From positions 1 to 64,000 of the forward strand of contig NZ_JAULRT010000060.1 of the NCBI RefSeq assembly GCF_030518215.1: a stretch of DNA of 64,000 nt, in the 5' to 3' direction. The notes under the pieces are model-generated. The model was not told the origin of the DNA. It made no database searches and worked only from the letters and a program-made list of their open reading frames with translations. This document shows, one piece after another, positions 7,345 through 16,226 of this stretch; the first letter of the stretch is position 1, and the number at the start of each line of letters is the position of its first letter. Position numbers and translations under genes: made by a program. The DNA is from Gilvimarinus algae (GTDB lineage Bacteria; Pseudomonadota; Gammaproteobacteria; Pseudomonadales; Cellvibrionaceae).

Positions 7345-8739
7345 ATGAAAACCGTCTCTCATGTGCGTCGAGTGTTCAGCCGCTGCCTGCTGATCTTACT
7401 GGCTACTACGGGCTTGAGTGGCAAGGCCACCGCCGCCACCGTCGATCTTTTAGTGCTCTACGATAATTACTCTGCCAACTACTTTGGCGGCGATCCGCAA
7501 ACGGCCATGAACAACTGGGTAGGCCAAATGAACGCGGCGCTGGCAGACAGTCAAATTGATGTTCAGCTGCGTTTGGTCGGTGTCCGTCTTAACCAACAGG
7601 GCGGAGCCAATCAGGGAGAGGTGCTGAACAACCTGCGTCTTAACCAAAACGCCATTAATTTGCGCAATCAACTGGGTGCGGATTTTGTGTCGCAAATGCA
7701 CACTACGGGCGCCTGCGGCGTCGGCTACGTAGCCGTGGACGCCAACTGGACCTGGAACGTCGTCCACCCCGGCTGCGGCCCCATGGTTATGCTGCACGAG
7801 CTGGGCCACAACATGGGGATCAATCACTCGCGCAAGCAGGGCGATACCAGTGGTGCGCGCTTTCGCTATGGTGTGGGCTACGGTGTGCAAAACGTGTTTG
7901 TCGATATCATGGCCTACGAGGGCGTGTTTAACACCACCCGCGTGAACCGCTTCTCCAACCCCAACCTGAATTGCCGTGGCTACCCCTGCGGCATCCCGGT
8001 AGGCCAGGCCAACGAAGCCTACGCCGCCCTGGCGATTCACAATGTCCGTAATGAAATTGCCGGCTTTCGCGCCACGGCCGGTACCAGCGGCCCCGTGCAG
8101 CTGGCGCAGCACTGCGACTACGGCGGCTACCGGGTGGGCTTGACGCCCGGTCAGTACACCCTCGGCCAGTTGATGAGCAAGGGCGTGATCAATGATGATA
8201 TCTCGTCACTGCGTGTGCAAAACGGTTACCGGGTCGAACTCTTCCAGCACGATAACTTCACCGGCAACATGCTCGTGCGCACCGCCGACGACAACTGCCT
8301 CGCCAACGAGGGCTTTAACGACGATGTCAGCTCGGTACGGGTGTCGGCGGTGGGTGGCTTTAACCGCACCATCCAGGCGGAAACCTACTTCGCCATGAAC
8401 GGCGTGCAGTTGGAAAATACCACCGACGCCGGCGGTGGCCAGAATGTCGGCTGGATTGATAGCGGCGACTGGATGGCCTACAACGCCATTACCTTTCCCT
8501 CATCCGGCCAGTACACCGTTGAGTATCGCGTTGCCAGCCAAAGCGGCGGCGGGCGCTTGTCATTGGATCTCGATGGTGGCGCCACCTTGCTCGGTGAGTT
8601 GAACGTACCCGCCACCGGCGGCTGGCAGAACTGGACGACCATTTCTCACACTGTCAACGTCAACGCCGGTACCTACAACCTTGGCTTGTTTGCCCAGACC
8701 GGCGGCTGGAACCTCAACTGGATTCGCATTCGTCAGTAG
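7345..8739 (+). CDS. Secreted M12B-type zinc metalloprotease with crystallin-like and CBM6-like domains
   Basis: 464 residues. A signal peptide (residues 1-~31, ending ATA-A) is followed at once by the catalytic domain (TVDLLVLYD). The zinc motif HELGHNMGINH is at ~151-161 and the Met-turn IMAYEG near 189, the reprolysin-like M12B pattern. Residues ~250-340 hold two beta/gamma-crystallin-like motifs (YRVGLTPGQYTL, DDISSLRV; later DDVSSVRV). Residues ~345-464 resemble a CBM6 carbohydrate-binding domain (AETY, DAGGGQNVGWIDSGDWM, YRVASQSGGG). Unlike the second protease in this window it has no propeptide between signal and catalytic domain; a propeptide-like protein is encoded just downstream. 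Probably exported and possibly bound to polysaccharide. AAAGGGA ribosome site before ATG. Confidence 0.85.
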   Translation: MKTVSHVRRVFSRCLLILLATTGLSGKATAATVDLLVLYDNYSANYFGGDPQTAMNNWVGQMNAALADSQIDVQLRLVGVRLNQQGGANQGEVLNNLRLNQNAINLRNQLGADFVSQMHTTGACGVGYVAVDANWTWNVVHPGCGPMVMLHELGHNMGINHSRKQGDTSGARFRYGVGYGVQNVFVDIMAYEGVFNTTRVNRFSNPNLNCRGYPCGIPVGQANEAYAALAIHNVRNEIAGFRATAGTSGPVQLAQHCDYGGYRVGLTPGQYTLGQLMSKGVINDDISSLRVQNGYRVELFQHDNFTGNMLVRTADDNCLANEGFNDDVSSVRVSAVGGFNRTIQAETYFAMNGVQLENTTDAGGGQNVGWIDSGDWMAYNAITFPSSGQYTVEYRVASQSGGGRLSLDLDGGATLLGELNVPATGGWQNWTTISHTVNVNAGTYNLGLFAQTGGWNLNWIRIRQ

Positions 8740-8746
8740 CGCAAAA

Positions 8747-8801
8747 GCGGCCTTCGGGCCGCAACAGACCGCGCCGGTTTGTGGACCGAGCAAACCGGCG
8801 C
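8747..8801. repeat. Two adjacent hairpins between the protease and the propeptide-like gene
   Basis: GCGGCC-ttcg-GGCCGC at 8747-8762, then an 11-bp perfect stem GCGCCGGTTTG / CAAACCGGCGC at 8771-8801. Neither is followed by a T run, so these may be mRNA-stabilising or weak termination structures rather than a full intrinsic terminator. Confidence 0.45.
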
Positions 8802-8847
8802 TCATAATCATCAACGTGGTTTTCCCGCCGTGGTCACGCGGGAACGT

Positions 8848-9594
8848 ATGAGTGAACACACTATGAAGTACCTCTACCCTGTGCTCGGCCTTGTGCTTTT
8901 GCTCCTGTGCCTCTGGCTTGATCAAGCGTCTGGGCCTGCGGCGCCCGCCAGCGCAATGGCCAGCAGCCCCTCGTCCGAAGCGGCTTCGCTCTCGTCCACA
9001 ACCTCCGCCGCGGTGAGCGAGTCGGCGCAGCGCCAGTCAGCGAGCGCCTCAGACAGGGCGCAGGTGGAACTCAACCAACGCATCCAAACCATGCAGGCGC
9101 GTCGCCCGGGCGAGCGCTTTGATCCCGAACAGGTGCGCGACGCACTGGCGCGCGATACGGCCTGGCGCGAGCCGGACTCTGATATCAGTGCCGACATTCC
9201 GCTTTCCGAAGAAGAACTCTACGATGGCCGGCAGCTGATCCAGTTTGACCGCTTGAAACTCGAAACCCTGTTGCCAGGCGACACTCTGGATATTGAAATC
9301 AGCGATACCGGGCAGCGCTACACCGCCATCATTGAGCGGGTGCAGCAGCACGACTATCACAGCATCAGCTGGTATGGCCGTATCGAAGGCAGTGACGGTC
9401 AGTCCTACAGCGTGAACTTCACCCAGGGGGAAAACCTCACCCTCGGTGGCCTGGACACCCCCGATGGCAACTACCAGCTCCAGGCCCATGGCGACAGCGG
9501 CTGGATTGCCTCCAGCGGCGCGCTGTTCAAAATTCCCGAAGACGGCAGCACCGACGCCATTTACCCCAGTGACGTGACTGATCATCAGCATTGA
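8848..9594 (+). CDS. Membrane-anchored or exported propeptide-like protein
   Basis: 248 residues from ATG 8848 (GGGA site); ATG 8863 is an alternative and the longer frame from 8779 runs through a hairpin. One N-terminal hydrophobic segment (YLYPVLGLVLLLLCLWL) is followed by a Ser/Ala-rich low-complexity stretch (~30-75), then a folded C-terminal half. Residues ~150-235 align by eye with the propeptide region of the metalloprotease at 13639: shared L-x-x-G, S-x-x-W-x-G-x-x-x-G-S, Y, G-E and T-P-x-G-x-Y positions. That module is attached to the protease there but free here, beside a protease that lacks it. A role as chaperone or inhibitor of the upstream protease is an inference. Confidence 0.65.
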   Translation: MSEHTMKYLYPVLGLVLLLLCLWLDQASGPAAPASAMASSPSSEAASLSSTTSAAVSESAQRQSASASDRAQVELNQRIQTMQARRPGERFDPEQVRDALARDTAWREPDSDISADIPLSEEELYDGRQLIQFDRLKLETLLPGDTLDIEISDTGQRYTAIIERVQQHDYHSISWYGRIEGSDGQSYSVNFTQGENLTLGGLDTPDGNYQLQAHGDSGWIASSGALFKIPEDGSTDAIYPSDVTDHQH

Positions 9595-9721
9595 GTCGCC
9601 TAACGGCGATAGAGTCGGTATTGAATCAAACAGCGGTATGGGCCTCTTTGAACAAGAGAGCGCCTCGGTCTCGAATAAATACTAAGAAAGCTCTCAACTC
9701 TTGAACAACAAAACTCTGATA

Positions 9722-10018
9722 ATGCAACGGTTGAAATTTCCGGTGGCGCTAGGCTGCCTTTTTCTGATCAACGCGTGTGCCTATAAATTGGCTACTCAGC
9801 CAGACACAACCAATACAGCGTGTACGAAAACGATCACAAAAGTACTAACCATCAATAAAAACACCGAACTTCCTGAGGTTTGCAACAACAAGGCACTAAT
9901 GGATGCTTGCTTAAAAATTCTAGGCTTTGAAGATCTTTCAAAAACCGCCATGTATTCAATAATGGTTGTCAATAATACGGTCCACCTTGTCAGAGCGTTT
10001 GGCTGCTCCATTGACTAG
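9722..10018 (+). CDS. Small putative lipoprotein, unknown function
   Basis: 98 residues from ATG 9722. A TTG seven codons earlier (9701) is possible, but ATG gives a compact lipoprotein signal ending in the lipobox L-I-N-A-C with Cys at residue 19. The mature part is ~80 residues with three more cysteines and no recognisable domain. Base composition is AT-richer than the protease genes before it. No strong ribosome site is visible. I do not recognise the family. Confidence 0.5.
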   Translation: MQRLKFPVALGCLFLINACAYKLATQPDTTNTACTKTITKVLTINKNTELPEVCNNKALMDACLKILGFEDLSKTAMYSIMVVNNTVHLVRAFGCSID

Positions 10019-10171
10019 AATCTAGATTTTTGTTCGAGATCGGTGGGCTATTCTAGCGCTGATTTTCCGGCATTTTGGTTGAAGCTTCTAAAGGCTTTTG
10101 TTCGGTCGGATAGTCACTGTCAAGTTTTAATCTCTTAATGCCATTTGAATAAAATTAAACAAGGATATTAA

Positions 10172-11080
10172 ATGAAGAGACTTTTCAGAATACTAAAATG
10201 GATGATCATAGCGGCAGTAACTTTGCCGGTTCTTACTTTGGGCTATATGGCCTACATTGTGCATTCGTTTGATGACGAAACATTGCCTGAGAACTATGGA
10301 AAAGTCGCCGTGAACCTCTTTATGGCTGAGAATGATAGTCAGCCTTTGATTGTTGGGTTGGGCGGTGCTGAAGGTGGAGATGGATGGGCTGGTCCTCACG
10401 GCGAAAAACAGCGAAGCATGCTGAAAGACAATGGTTACGCTTTTCTTTCTGTCGCCTACTTTGGAGCGGAGGGGACCCCTGACAGCCTTGATCGAATATC
10501 AGTCAACGGTGTCCACAACGCGGTAATGAAAGCAGCCGAAGACCCGCGTATCAATGAAAACTGTATTGCTGTTATGGGGGTTTCTCGTGGTGGTGAGCTC
10601 GCTTTGCTGTTGGGAAGTTACTACAAGGCGTATAAGGGGGTCGTTGGCATAGTGCCAGGCAGCTCTGTTTTTGCAGCAATGACACCGGCAATGACAACGC
10701 CGGGATTTTCCTATAACGAAAAATCGCTGCCTTTTGTCCCCGTTCCGTGGAGCGCAACCCCGGCTTTACTCTCGCGTGATTTGCGTGGTGCTTTTGAAAT
10801 AATGATGAAAGATACGGAAGCCATGCAAGCCGCCGCTATTAACGTGGAGAATATAGCGGGTCCGGTACTGTTCATTTCAGGTAAGCATGATGAGCAGTGG
10901 CCCTCCATGGAAATGTCTAAAATGATGATGGAGCGGCTAAACTATTCTCAATTTCCTTACTACAAGCGGCACCTGGCCCTAGAGGGCGGGCACAGTGAAC
11001 ATCACGACCACTTCGGTGAAGTGATGGTCTTTCTCAATCAGCAGCTTCGAGCCCAGCCTGGCTGTGCCCGATCGCACTAG
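10172..11080 (+). CDS. Alpha/beta hydrolase, BAAT C-terminal-like (acyl-CoA thioesterase family)
   Basis: 302 residues. One N-terminal membrane segment (~8-30). The nucleophile elbow G-V-S-R-G-G is near residue 137-142, and the C-terminal block FISGKHDEQWPS plus GGHSEHHDHF supplies the acid and His. This resembles the C-terminal domain of bile-acid-CoA:amino-acid N-acyltransferase/acyl-CoA thioesterases. The family's N-terminal beta-sandwich is missing, so only the hydrolase half is present. Clear ribosome site AAGGA before ATG. The substrate is unknown. It lies with the small lipoprotein in a slightly AT-rich patch and has no obvious operon partner. Confidence 0.75.
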   Translation: MKRLFRILKWMIIAAVTLPVLTLGYMAYIVHSFDDETLPENYGKVAVNLFMAENDSQPLIVGLGGAEGGDGWAGPHGEKQRSMLKDNGYAFLSVAYFGAEGTPDSLDRISVNGVHNAVMKAAEDPRINENCIAVMGVSRGGELALLLGSYYKAYKGVVGIVPGSSVFAAMTPAMTTPGFSYNEKSLPFVPVPWSATPALLSRDLRGAFEIMMKDTEAMQAAAINVENIAGPVLFISGKHDEQWPSMEMSKMMMERLNYSQFPYYKRHLALEGGHSEHHDHFGEVMVFLNQQLRAQPGCARSH

Positions 11081-11505
11081 CTGAGTTTCATCCAGAGTCC
11101 CTATCATCGTTGTAGTCCGCCCTTGATTATCGGCCTGTGGCGAAGGGCTCTGCCCTGATGATTACAAGACCGGCGCGAGGCGTATAAACCAGTGTTGTAG
11201 CCCTGTGTTATGCCGTGAATTTGAGCGCTCGTACGCTTCGTCAATTTGGCAAGCGTGCATTTCGGTTTTCAATGTTCAGAAAAAACTTTATAGTCACCGA
11301 CTTAACCAGTTGGAAGGCCGGTGAACAAAACTGACCCGTGCGCGAGGCCAATGCGCACGCACGCTTTGCATTCCCTTCCCAGAAGAAACAGTGGAAATAG
11401 CTAGTAAGCTCGGTGCTTGTGCAATGCCCTGCAGCGGTTTCAAGCAGTGATGTTGCGCATGAGCATAATTATTTGAATGTGGAAATAGGCGTTCCGAGAG
11501 GGTTG
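11081..11505. other. Intergenic region, no gene recognised
   Basis: 425 bp without a convincing reading frame. The only structure seen is a hairpin GTGCGC/GCGCAC at 11338-11358 without a T run. The frame of the following cytochrome gene is open back to 11413, but the signal peptide places its start at 11506. Confidence 0.4.
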
Positions 11506-13446
11506 ATGCGGCTTCTTTTAAGTTTAATTCTTGGTTTGCTCTGGTCGCAGAATGTCAGCGCCGATGATGTGCTTGGAAAGCTGAACCTGAAAGCAACCAC
11601 TGGGGCGGCGCCAGGGTATGTGGATGATGCCGGCTGTGGCACTTGTCATAGCGATAAGTTTGAGAGCTATCAACATGTGGGCATGGCCCAGTCTCTCCGG
11701 CGACCTGAAATTGCCCGTCCCATGGAACGGTTTGGAGAGGTCTTCTATCACGCCCCATCACAACGCCATTACCAGATGGACAAAACCGCGGCCGGGCTTG
11801 TCTTTAAGCGCTGGCAGCAGGACGAAGACGGCAGTCGATTCAACGAGTTTTCGGTGGACGTAGACTGGATACTCGGTTCGGGGAACCGGGCGCGGTCGTA
11901 TTTATTTCAGACCGACTGGGGCCAGTTGTATCAATTGCCGTTGGGCTGGTATTCCGAATCCGCTTCCTGGGGTATGTCGCCGGGTTTCGAGTCGGCTCAG
12001 CATCCCGGTGTGCAGCGTCAGGTCAAACGCCAGTGCCTGTTTTGCCACAATGCTTTTCCCGAGGTAGAGGCGGGCAGTGATCATGTGGCCAGACCCCACC
12101 GCTTCCCGGAACAAATGCCGCAAGGGACCGGTTGTCAGCGTTGCCACGGGCCCGGCGCTGCACACATCCGTACGGTGCTGAATGGCGGTGATCAGCAGGC
12201 GATTCGCCGCGCCATTACCAATCCGGCCAGATTGCCGCCGCTGGAGCGGGATTCGGTCTGCTTTCAATGCCATATGCTGCCGGCGGTTTCTCTGGCAGGA
12301 TTGCGGCGGTTCGAACAACCGGATTACGCCTTTCGCCCGGGGCAGGCCCTATCCGAGTATCTGGTGCACATGGATATCATCGAGCCAAACAGGCCTGTCG
12401 AGGAGCGCTTTGAGATCAACCACCATGGCTATCGGTTATGGCGGAGTGATTGTTATCAGAAATCGGCAGGTGCCCTGGGTTGCGTATCCTGTCACGATCC
12501 GCACGTGAAGCCCGAGTCCGCTGCGTTTCGGGAGCAAGTTGGGGGCGTTTGTGCCGATTGCCATGCGCAGGAGCAATTGGACAGGGTTCATGGCGAGCGA
12601 AAAGCGGCCAATACCTGCGTCAGCTGCCATATGCCGACACGCCGTACTCAGGATGTGATCAATGTGACCATGACCGATCATCGCATTGCCCGCGGGCCGT
12701 TCGACCATGAAGCGCTGGTGGCCCCTGTGTTGCCGCATGAGCCGGAGATTGTGGATGCCCAGCCATTGTCCTTCGGGCATCCCCCACAAGGCTCCGAGGC
12801 CGCATTGTATCGGGCAGCCAGTACCGTGCGAACGCTGGCTTACCCGGATGCGGTATCCGCCTTGAAAAACATCTTGGTGCAACAGCAGCCAGAGCCCTTG
12901 GCGCCGTATCTGATATTGCTGGATGGCCAACTCCAAACCCAGCAATTCAAAGAAGCGGAAAAAACCGCGCACTTCGTTCGTGCCCAGGGACACAATGACC
13001 CGCTGGTAATGGAGCGACAGGCCGTGGCATTGATGGAGCAGGGGGAAATCGAGCCGGCTATCGCTTTGCTTAGACAGCGGCTGGCGCAGGAGGAGACCGA
13101 CATGGCCCACTTCAATCTGGGCGTCGCATTGGTCGGCGCCGGTAAGCCAAAGGAGGCCAGAAAACATCTTGAAAAAGCCTTGGAACTGCAACCGATGCTG
13201 GCCAAGGCGTATAAATATCTGGGTTTAATTGCCCGTGCGCAACAGCATCATCAGCAGGCAGCTCAGCACTTTACCCAAGCGCTGACGATTGAGCCGGATA
13301 ACCCGGATATTTATCAGGCGTTGCTGGCGGAACTGAGGAGTCTGCAAGAGCCCCAGTCCTATAATCTCTGGTTGCGGCGCGCTCAGCGTTTCAGCGCAGA
13401 GCCCGAGCGGTTTGCATCGCTCAAGCCCATGACAGAAGCTGAATAG
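11506..13446 (+). CDS. Secreted seven-haem cytochrome c with TPR repeats
   Basis: 646 residues from ATG 11506, which gives a 19-residue signal peptide (MRLLLSLILGLLWSQNVSA). The upstream in-frame start at 11413 adds an implausible leader. Seven CXXCH haem sites follow: CGTCH, CLFCH, CQRCH, CFQCH, CVSCH, CADCH and CVSCH, all within residues ~40-390. The spacing resembles the cytochrome c554/DmsE multihaem group. From ~450 there are about three TPR units (AHFNLGVALVGAGKPKEARKHLEKAL and similar). The periplasmic location follows from haem ligation. Redox partner and substrate are unknown, as no reductase or quinol dehydrogenase lies nearby. The haem-plus-TPR architecture suggests docking to a protein partner. 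Confidence 0.8.
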   Translation: MRLLLSLILGLLWSQNVSADDVLGKLNLKATTGAAPGYVDDAGCGTCHSDKFESYQHVGMAQSLRRPEIARPMERFGEVFYHAPSQRHYQMDKTAAGLVFKRWQQDEDGSRFNEFSVDVDWILGSGNRARSYLFQTDWGQLYQLPLGWYSESASWGMSPGFESAQHPGVQRQVKRQCLFCHNAFPEVEAGSDHVARPHRFPEQMPQGTGCQRCHGPGAAHIRTVLNGGDQQAIRRAITNPARLPPLERDSVCFQCHMLPAVSLAGLRRFEQPDYAFRPGQALSEYLVHMDIIEPNRPVEERFEINHHGYRLWRSDCYQKSAGALGCVSCHDPHVKPESAAFREQVGGVCADCHAQEQLDRVHGERKAANTCVSCHMPTRRTQDVINVTMTDHRIARGPFDHEALVAPVLPHEPEIVDAQPLSFGHPPQGSEAALYRAASTVRTLAYPDAVSALKNILVQQQPEPLAPYLILLDGQLQTQQFKEAEKTAHFVRAQGHNDPLVMERQAVALMEQGEIEPAIALLRQRLAQEETDMAHFNLGVALVGAGKPKEARKHLEKALELQPMLAKAYKYLGLIARAQQHHQQAAQHFTQALTIEPDNPDIYQALLAELRSLQEPQSYNLWLRRAQRFSAEPERFASLKPMTEAE

Positions 13447-13638
13447 CTTTGGCGTGAACCCCCGCTGAACGGAGAGCCTTAATACCCTGGTAAGTCCAAA
13501 ACGCAAAAAAGTGCTCAATAAAATTATAAAAAAAGTAGACACGGTTTAGGATTCCAGCCTGGCGAATCGAGTACACTGACCTTTTAATTCCGCAGGCGGG
13601 GGTGCAGTCGGGTACGCGGTGTCGAGTCAGGAGTGGAT

Positions 13639-15141
13639 GTGATTAGAAAGTTATTGTTTGCAGCTTTGGTGGGTGGTTTTGGGTTGGCAAGTGCTAAGGT
13701 AACAGCGCAGCCCCCAGATGTGCCTGCGCTCATCTCTCCGGTGGTCGCTAGAAATGGCAGCGAGTCCTCTATGCCGGTCGGCGTTCGGCCCATCGTCTAC
13801 AACAGTGCTTTGGCCCGATCCTCCCTCCGCGTGGGCAGTTCGGTCCGCGTGCCTCTGCCGGACGGCGCCAACGTCATGCTCAATTTTGAAAAGAGTAAGC
13901 GCAACACCAGTGGGTCGGTAACCTGGGTGGGGCAGCTTGCGGGCTCATCAAAACCCTACAAAGCGATCATTACTGATGACGGCGAGCACGTCTTTGGGCG
14001 CATCGTCACCCCGGCGGGCGAGTACCTGATCCGCACAGTCAATGGTATTCAGCAATTGATAAGCCCGAGGGCGGCCGGGCTTGCGACTTTGCCTTTTGCG
14101 AATGACGAGGCTGTGCCGCCGGTGCGTACATCACTTTCAGCGGATCAGAGTGTGGAAAAGTCTACCGCGGTTGCCGAGAGCGCGGAGCCTACAGAGATGG
14201 CGACCGTCGACGTACTGCTGGCCTATTCAAGCGGGCTCGCGGACGAGCTGGGAAGCGGGCTGCAGACACGATTGGAGTACCTGATCGCGCTGACCAATCA
14301 AGCCTACGAGAACAGCGAGATACACCAACGTGTACGTGTTGTGCATACTGTTGAAGTCGATTACAGCGATACATTGACCTCCAACGGCGGAGCACTGAAT
14401 GAGATTACATTCCCTTCAGGACCCCCGTTTGCAGCGGTACACGACTTGCGCGATACCTACGGGGCGGACCTTGTCGCTTTTATCAGGCAGTTTCATCGAG
14501 CTGAGCAGCAAAGCTGCGGCATTGCCTGGGTGCTGGGATCTGGCAACAGGGGTACGGTGAGTGGCTCGGCAGCCTACGGTTATTCGGTGGTTTCGGATGG
14601 TAGCGACGGCTTCTACTATTGTACCGATCTTACCCTGGCCCACGAGCTGGGTCACAACATGGGCAGCACGCACGATCGCGCCAATACAAGCACCTCTCCC
14701 GTTTTTCCCTATTCTTACGGCCACGGCTATTCAGAGTTGTTCGGTACAGTGATGAGCTACATCAACCCTGAGGTTGCGGTATTCTCCAACCCCGATCTCA
14801 ATTGTGATGAACAGTTACCCTGCGGAATTGCGCACCCAGACCCGGAATCGGCCGACAACGCACGTTCGATTAACAATACGCGCTTTGACGTCGCGGCATT
14901 TCGGGAGACGGTGGTGCCCGAGCCATGCACGCCCGAAAACACACTCACGCTAGAGAATACCGTCGCCTCAGGAACGGTCACCGAAACCGCCTGCGCGATA
15001 GTGGCGGGGCCGAGCTATACGGTTGCCTCTGCGGCAGACGTGGTGTTTCAGGCCAACGAATCCATCACCCTTCGCTCAGGGTTCCGGGTAGAAATCGGCG
15101 GCCAGTTCGCGGCCACTGCGGCCCCGGGCTTGGCGCCGTGA
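13639..15141 (+). CDS. Secreted M12B-type zinc metalloprotease with propeptide and C-terminal secretion/anchor-like domain
   Basis: 500 residues. GTG at 13639 is preferred because the AGGAG site (13629-13633) is correctly spaced for it and overlaps the alternative start at 13633. Signal peptide 1-~23; propeptide-like region ~60-150; catalytic domain with HELGHNMGSTH at ~335-345 and Met-turn VMSYINP near 372. The C-terminal ~60 residues (V-F-Q-A-N-E-S-I-T-L-R-S-G-F-R-V) match the pattern I know as a 3-coathanger-stack or GF-type repeat of secreted bacterial proteins. The catalytic domain is clearly paralogous to the protease at 7345, which differs in having no propeptide and in carrying crystallin/CBM6-like domains. 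Confidence 0.85.
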   Translation: MIRKLLFAALVGGFGLASAKVTAQPPDVPALISPVVARNGSESSMPVGVRPIVYNSALARSSLRVGSSVRVPLPDGANVMLNFEKSKRNTSGSVTWVGQLAGSSKPYKAIITDDGEHVFGRIVTPAGEYLIRTVNGIQQLISPRAAGLATLPFANDEAVPPVRTSLSADQSVEKSTAVAESAEPTEMATVDVLLAYSSGLADELGSGLQTRLEYLIALTNQAYENSEIHQRVRVVHTVEVDYSDTLTSNGGALNEITFPSGPPFAAVHDLRDTYGADLVAFIRQFHRAEQQSCGIAWVLGSGNRGTVSGSAAYGYSVVSDGSDGFYYCTDLTLAHELGHNMGSTHDRANTSTSPVFPYSYGHGYSELFGTVMSYINPEVAVFSNPDLNCDEQLPCGIAHPDPESADNARSINNTRFDVAAFRETVVPEPCTPENTLTLENTVASGTVTETACAIVAGPSYTVASAADVVFQANESITLRSGFRVEIGGQFAATAAPGLAP

Positions 15142-15541
15142 GGGCGGCAAACTGCCGCATCAGCGCAAGGTTAATGGCCACTTAAGACCAAGCCAATGCA
15201 AACGGTTGTTGCCTTTTTTAAGCACTGAGTCGCCAGCCTAGAAAATAGTATTTACTCGGTCAAAGCCGCTTTTCATAGTGCATAGAGTGGATACAAGCGT
15301 CACTCCAAAATCACTTCTGATAAACCTCTGTAAAATCAGTAAGTTGGATAAAGCTTGTCCTGTGTGAAAATATCGAATAAAGTCAGAATTACACAGAATC
15401 AGGCTTGCTTTCCCCATGACAAGGAGATGTCGAAAATCACCTCTTTTCTTTTTAAAACAAGCGCCTACGTCAATTTCCTCAATTCGGTTCTAGGGGAGTT
15501 ACATTGCCGCGGGGAATTTTACTTAGGCTTTTGAATTAGCT
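15142..15541. other. Gap before the cassette array, with a long imperfect inverted repeat
   Basis: No gene seen. Arms at 15459-15478 and 15514-15533 pair at 15 of 20 positions (5' AAGCGCCTACG, 3' CTTAGGCTTTT side). They stand just upstream of a GTTAGAT half-site. This could be a decayed attC or the 5' boundary of the array. There is no integrase gene here on either strand. Confidence 0.4.
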
Positions 15542-15548
15542 GTTAGAT
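15542..15548 (+). other. R'-type half-site (GTTAGAT) at the 5' end of the array
   Basis: An exact GTTRRRY match 23 bp before the first cassette gene. It is in the position expected for the crossover point of an attI or of an upstream attC. It defines the left end of cassette 1. Confidence 0.55.
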
Positions 15549-15570
15549 TCAATTCGGAGAAAACAATAGT

Positions 15571-15939
15571 ATGAGGGAAAATATCGCTGCCAAAGCGATT
15601 GATGCAGGAGGAAAGCTAACTGTCAAAAGTGCGCTTAATCCGATCTTATGGCTTTGTGCTATTGTCTCAATCCCAGGTCTTGTCGCCATCCAATTTATTA
15701 ATCCGGTCCCTGTCTGGCTAGTGGTCCTAGTTTGTGGTCCTGTGGTAACGGCAATGCTTGGGTTTTTAATTCTTCTGTTTTTAGATCGAGACAAACTTCA
15801 ATCAGAAGAATACCAAATTAGAAAACAAACACTCGAGTATATGCAGCAAAAAGGTCAGGCATTGCCATTTCCAGTTAGTGATTCAGAGTTAATAACCCCT
15901 CCAGAGCTTGGCAAGACATTGGAGGATGAATCTAAATGA
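15571..15939 (+). CDS. Cassette 1 gene a: small membrane protein, unknown
   Basis: 122 residues. Two strong membrane segments at about 24-45 and 48-72, then a charged cytoplasmic-type tail (DRDKLQSEEYQIRKQ). ATG follows a CGGAGAA ribosome site. It overlaps gene b by four bases (ATGA), so this is a two-gene cassette, which is less common than one-gene cassettes. I do not recognise a family. Confidence 0.7.
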   Translation: MRENIAAKAIDAGGKLTVKSALNPILWLCAIVSIPGLVAIQFINPVPVWLVVLVCGPVVTAMLGFLILLFLDRDKLQSEEYQIRKQTLEYMQQKGQALPFPVSDSELITPPELGKTLEDESK

Positions 15940-16226
15940 AATCGTTTATTCTAATTTACAATGGCGGTGCTGAAGAAAGAGAGAAACTTATCAAGATCAT
16001 AGATGATATGCCTGAAATATATACTTGGCGCTATGACATGATCTCATGTATTTATCTTCTCTCTAATCACACAGCGCAAGAAATATATCATTCTCTTAAA
16101 AATCGATATCCTTCAATTGGCCGTCATATAATCACACAGTTTGGTAATGATTACTGGGGAGAACTTACAGGTGAAAGTTGGCATTTTTTAGAGAAATGTG
16201 AGCATGCCCCAGAATCTAACAAGTAA
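15936..16226 (+). CDS. Cassette 1 gene b: small protein, unknown (SinR-like annotation class)
   Basis: 96 residues, soluble, starting at the ATG that overlaps gene a's stop. The pattern K-S-F-I-L-I-Y-N at the N-terminus, a central WRYDMISCIYLLS and a later FGNDYWGEL recall small proteins often annotated SinR family. These are typically found in cassette arrays and phage islands, and have no established function. Not a DNA-binding SinR homologue. The stop codon lies 4 bp after the first box of the attC site. Confidence 0.6.
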   Translation: MKSFILIYNGGAEEREKLIKIIDDMPEIYTWRYDMISCIYLLSNHTAQEIYHSLKNRYPSIGRHIITQFGNDYWGELTGESWHFLEKCEHAPESNK

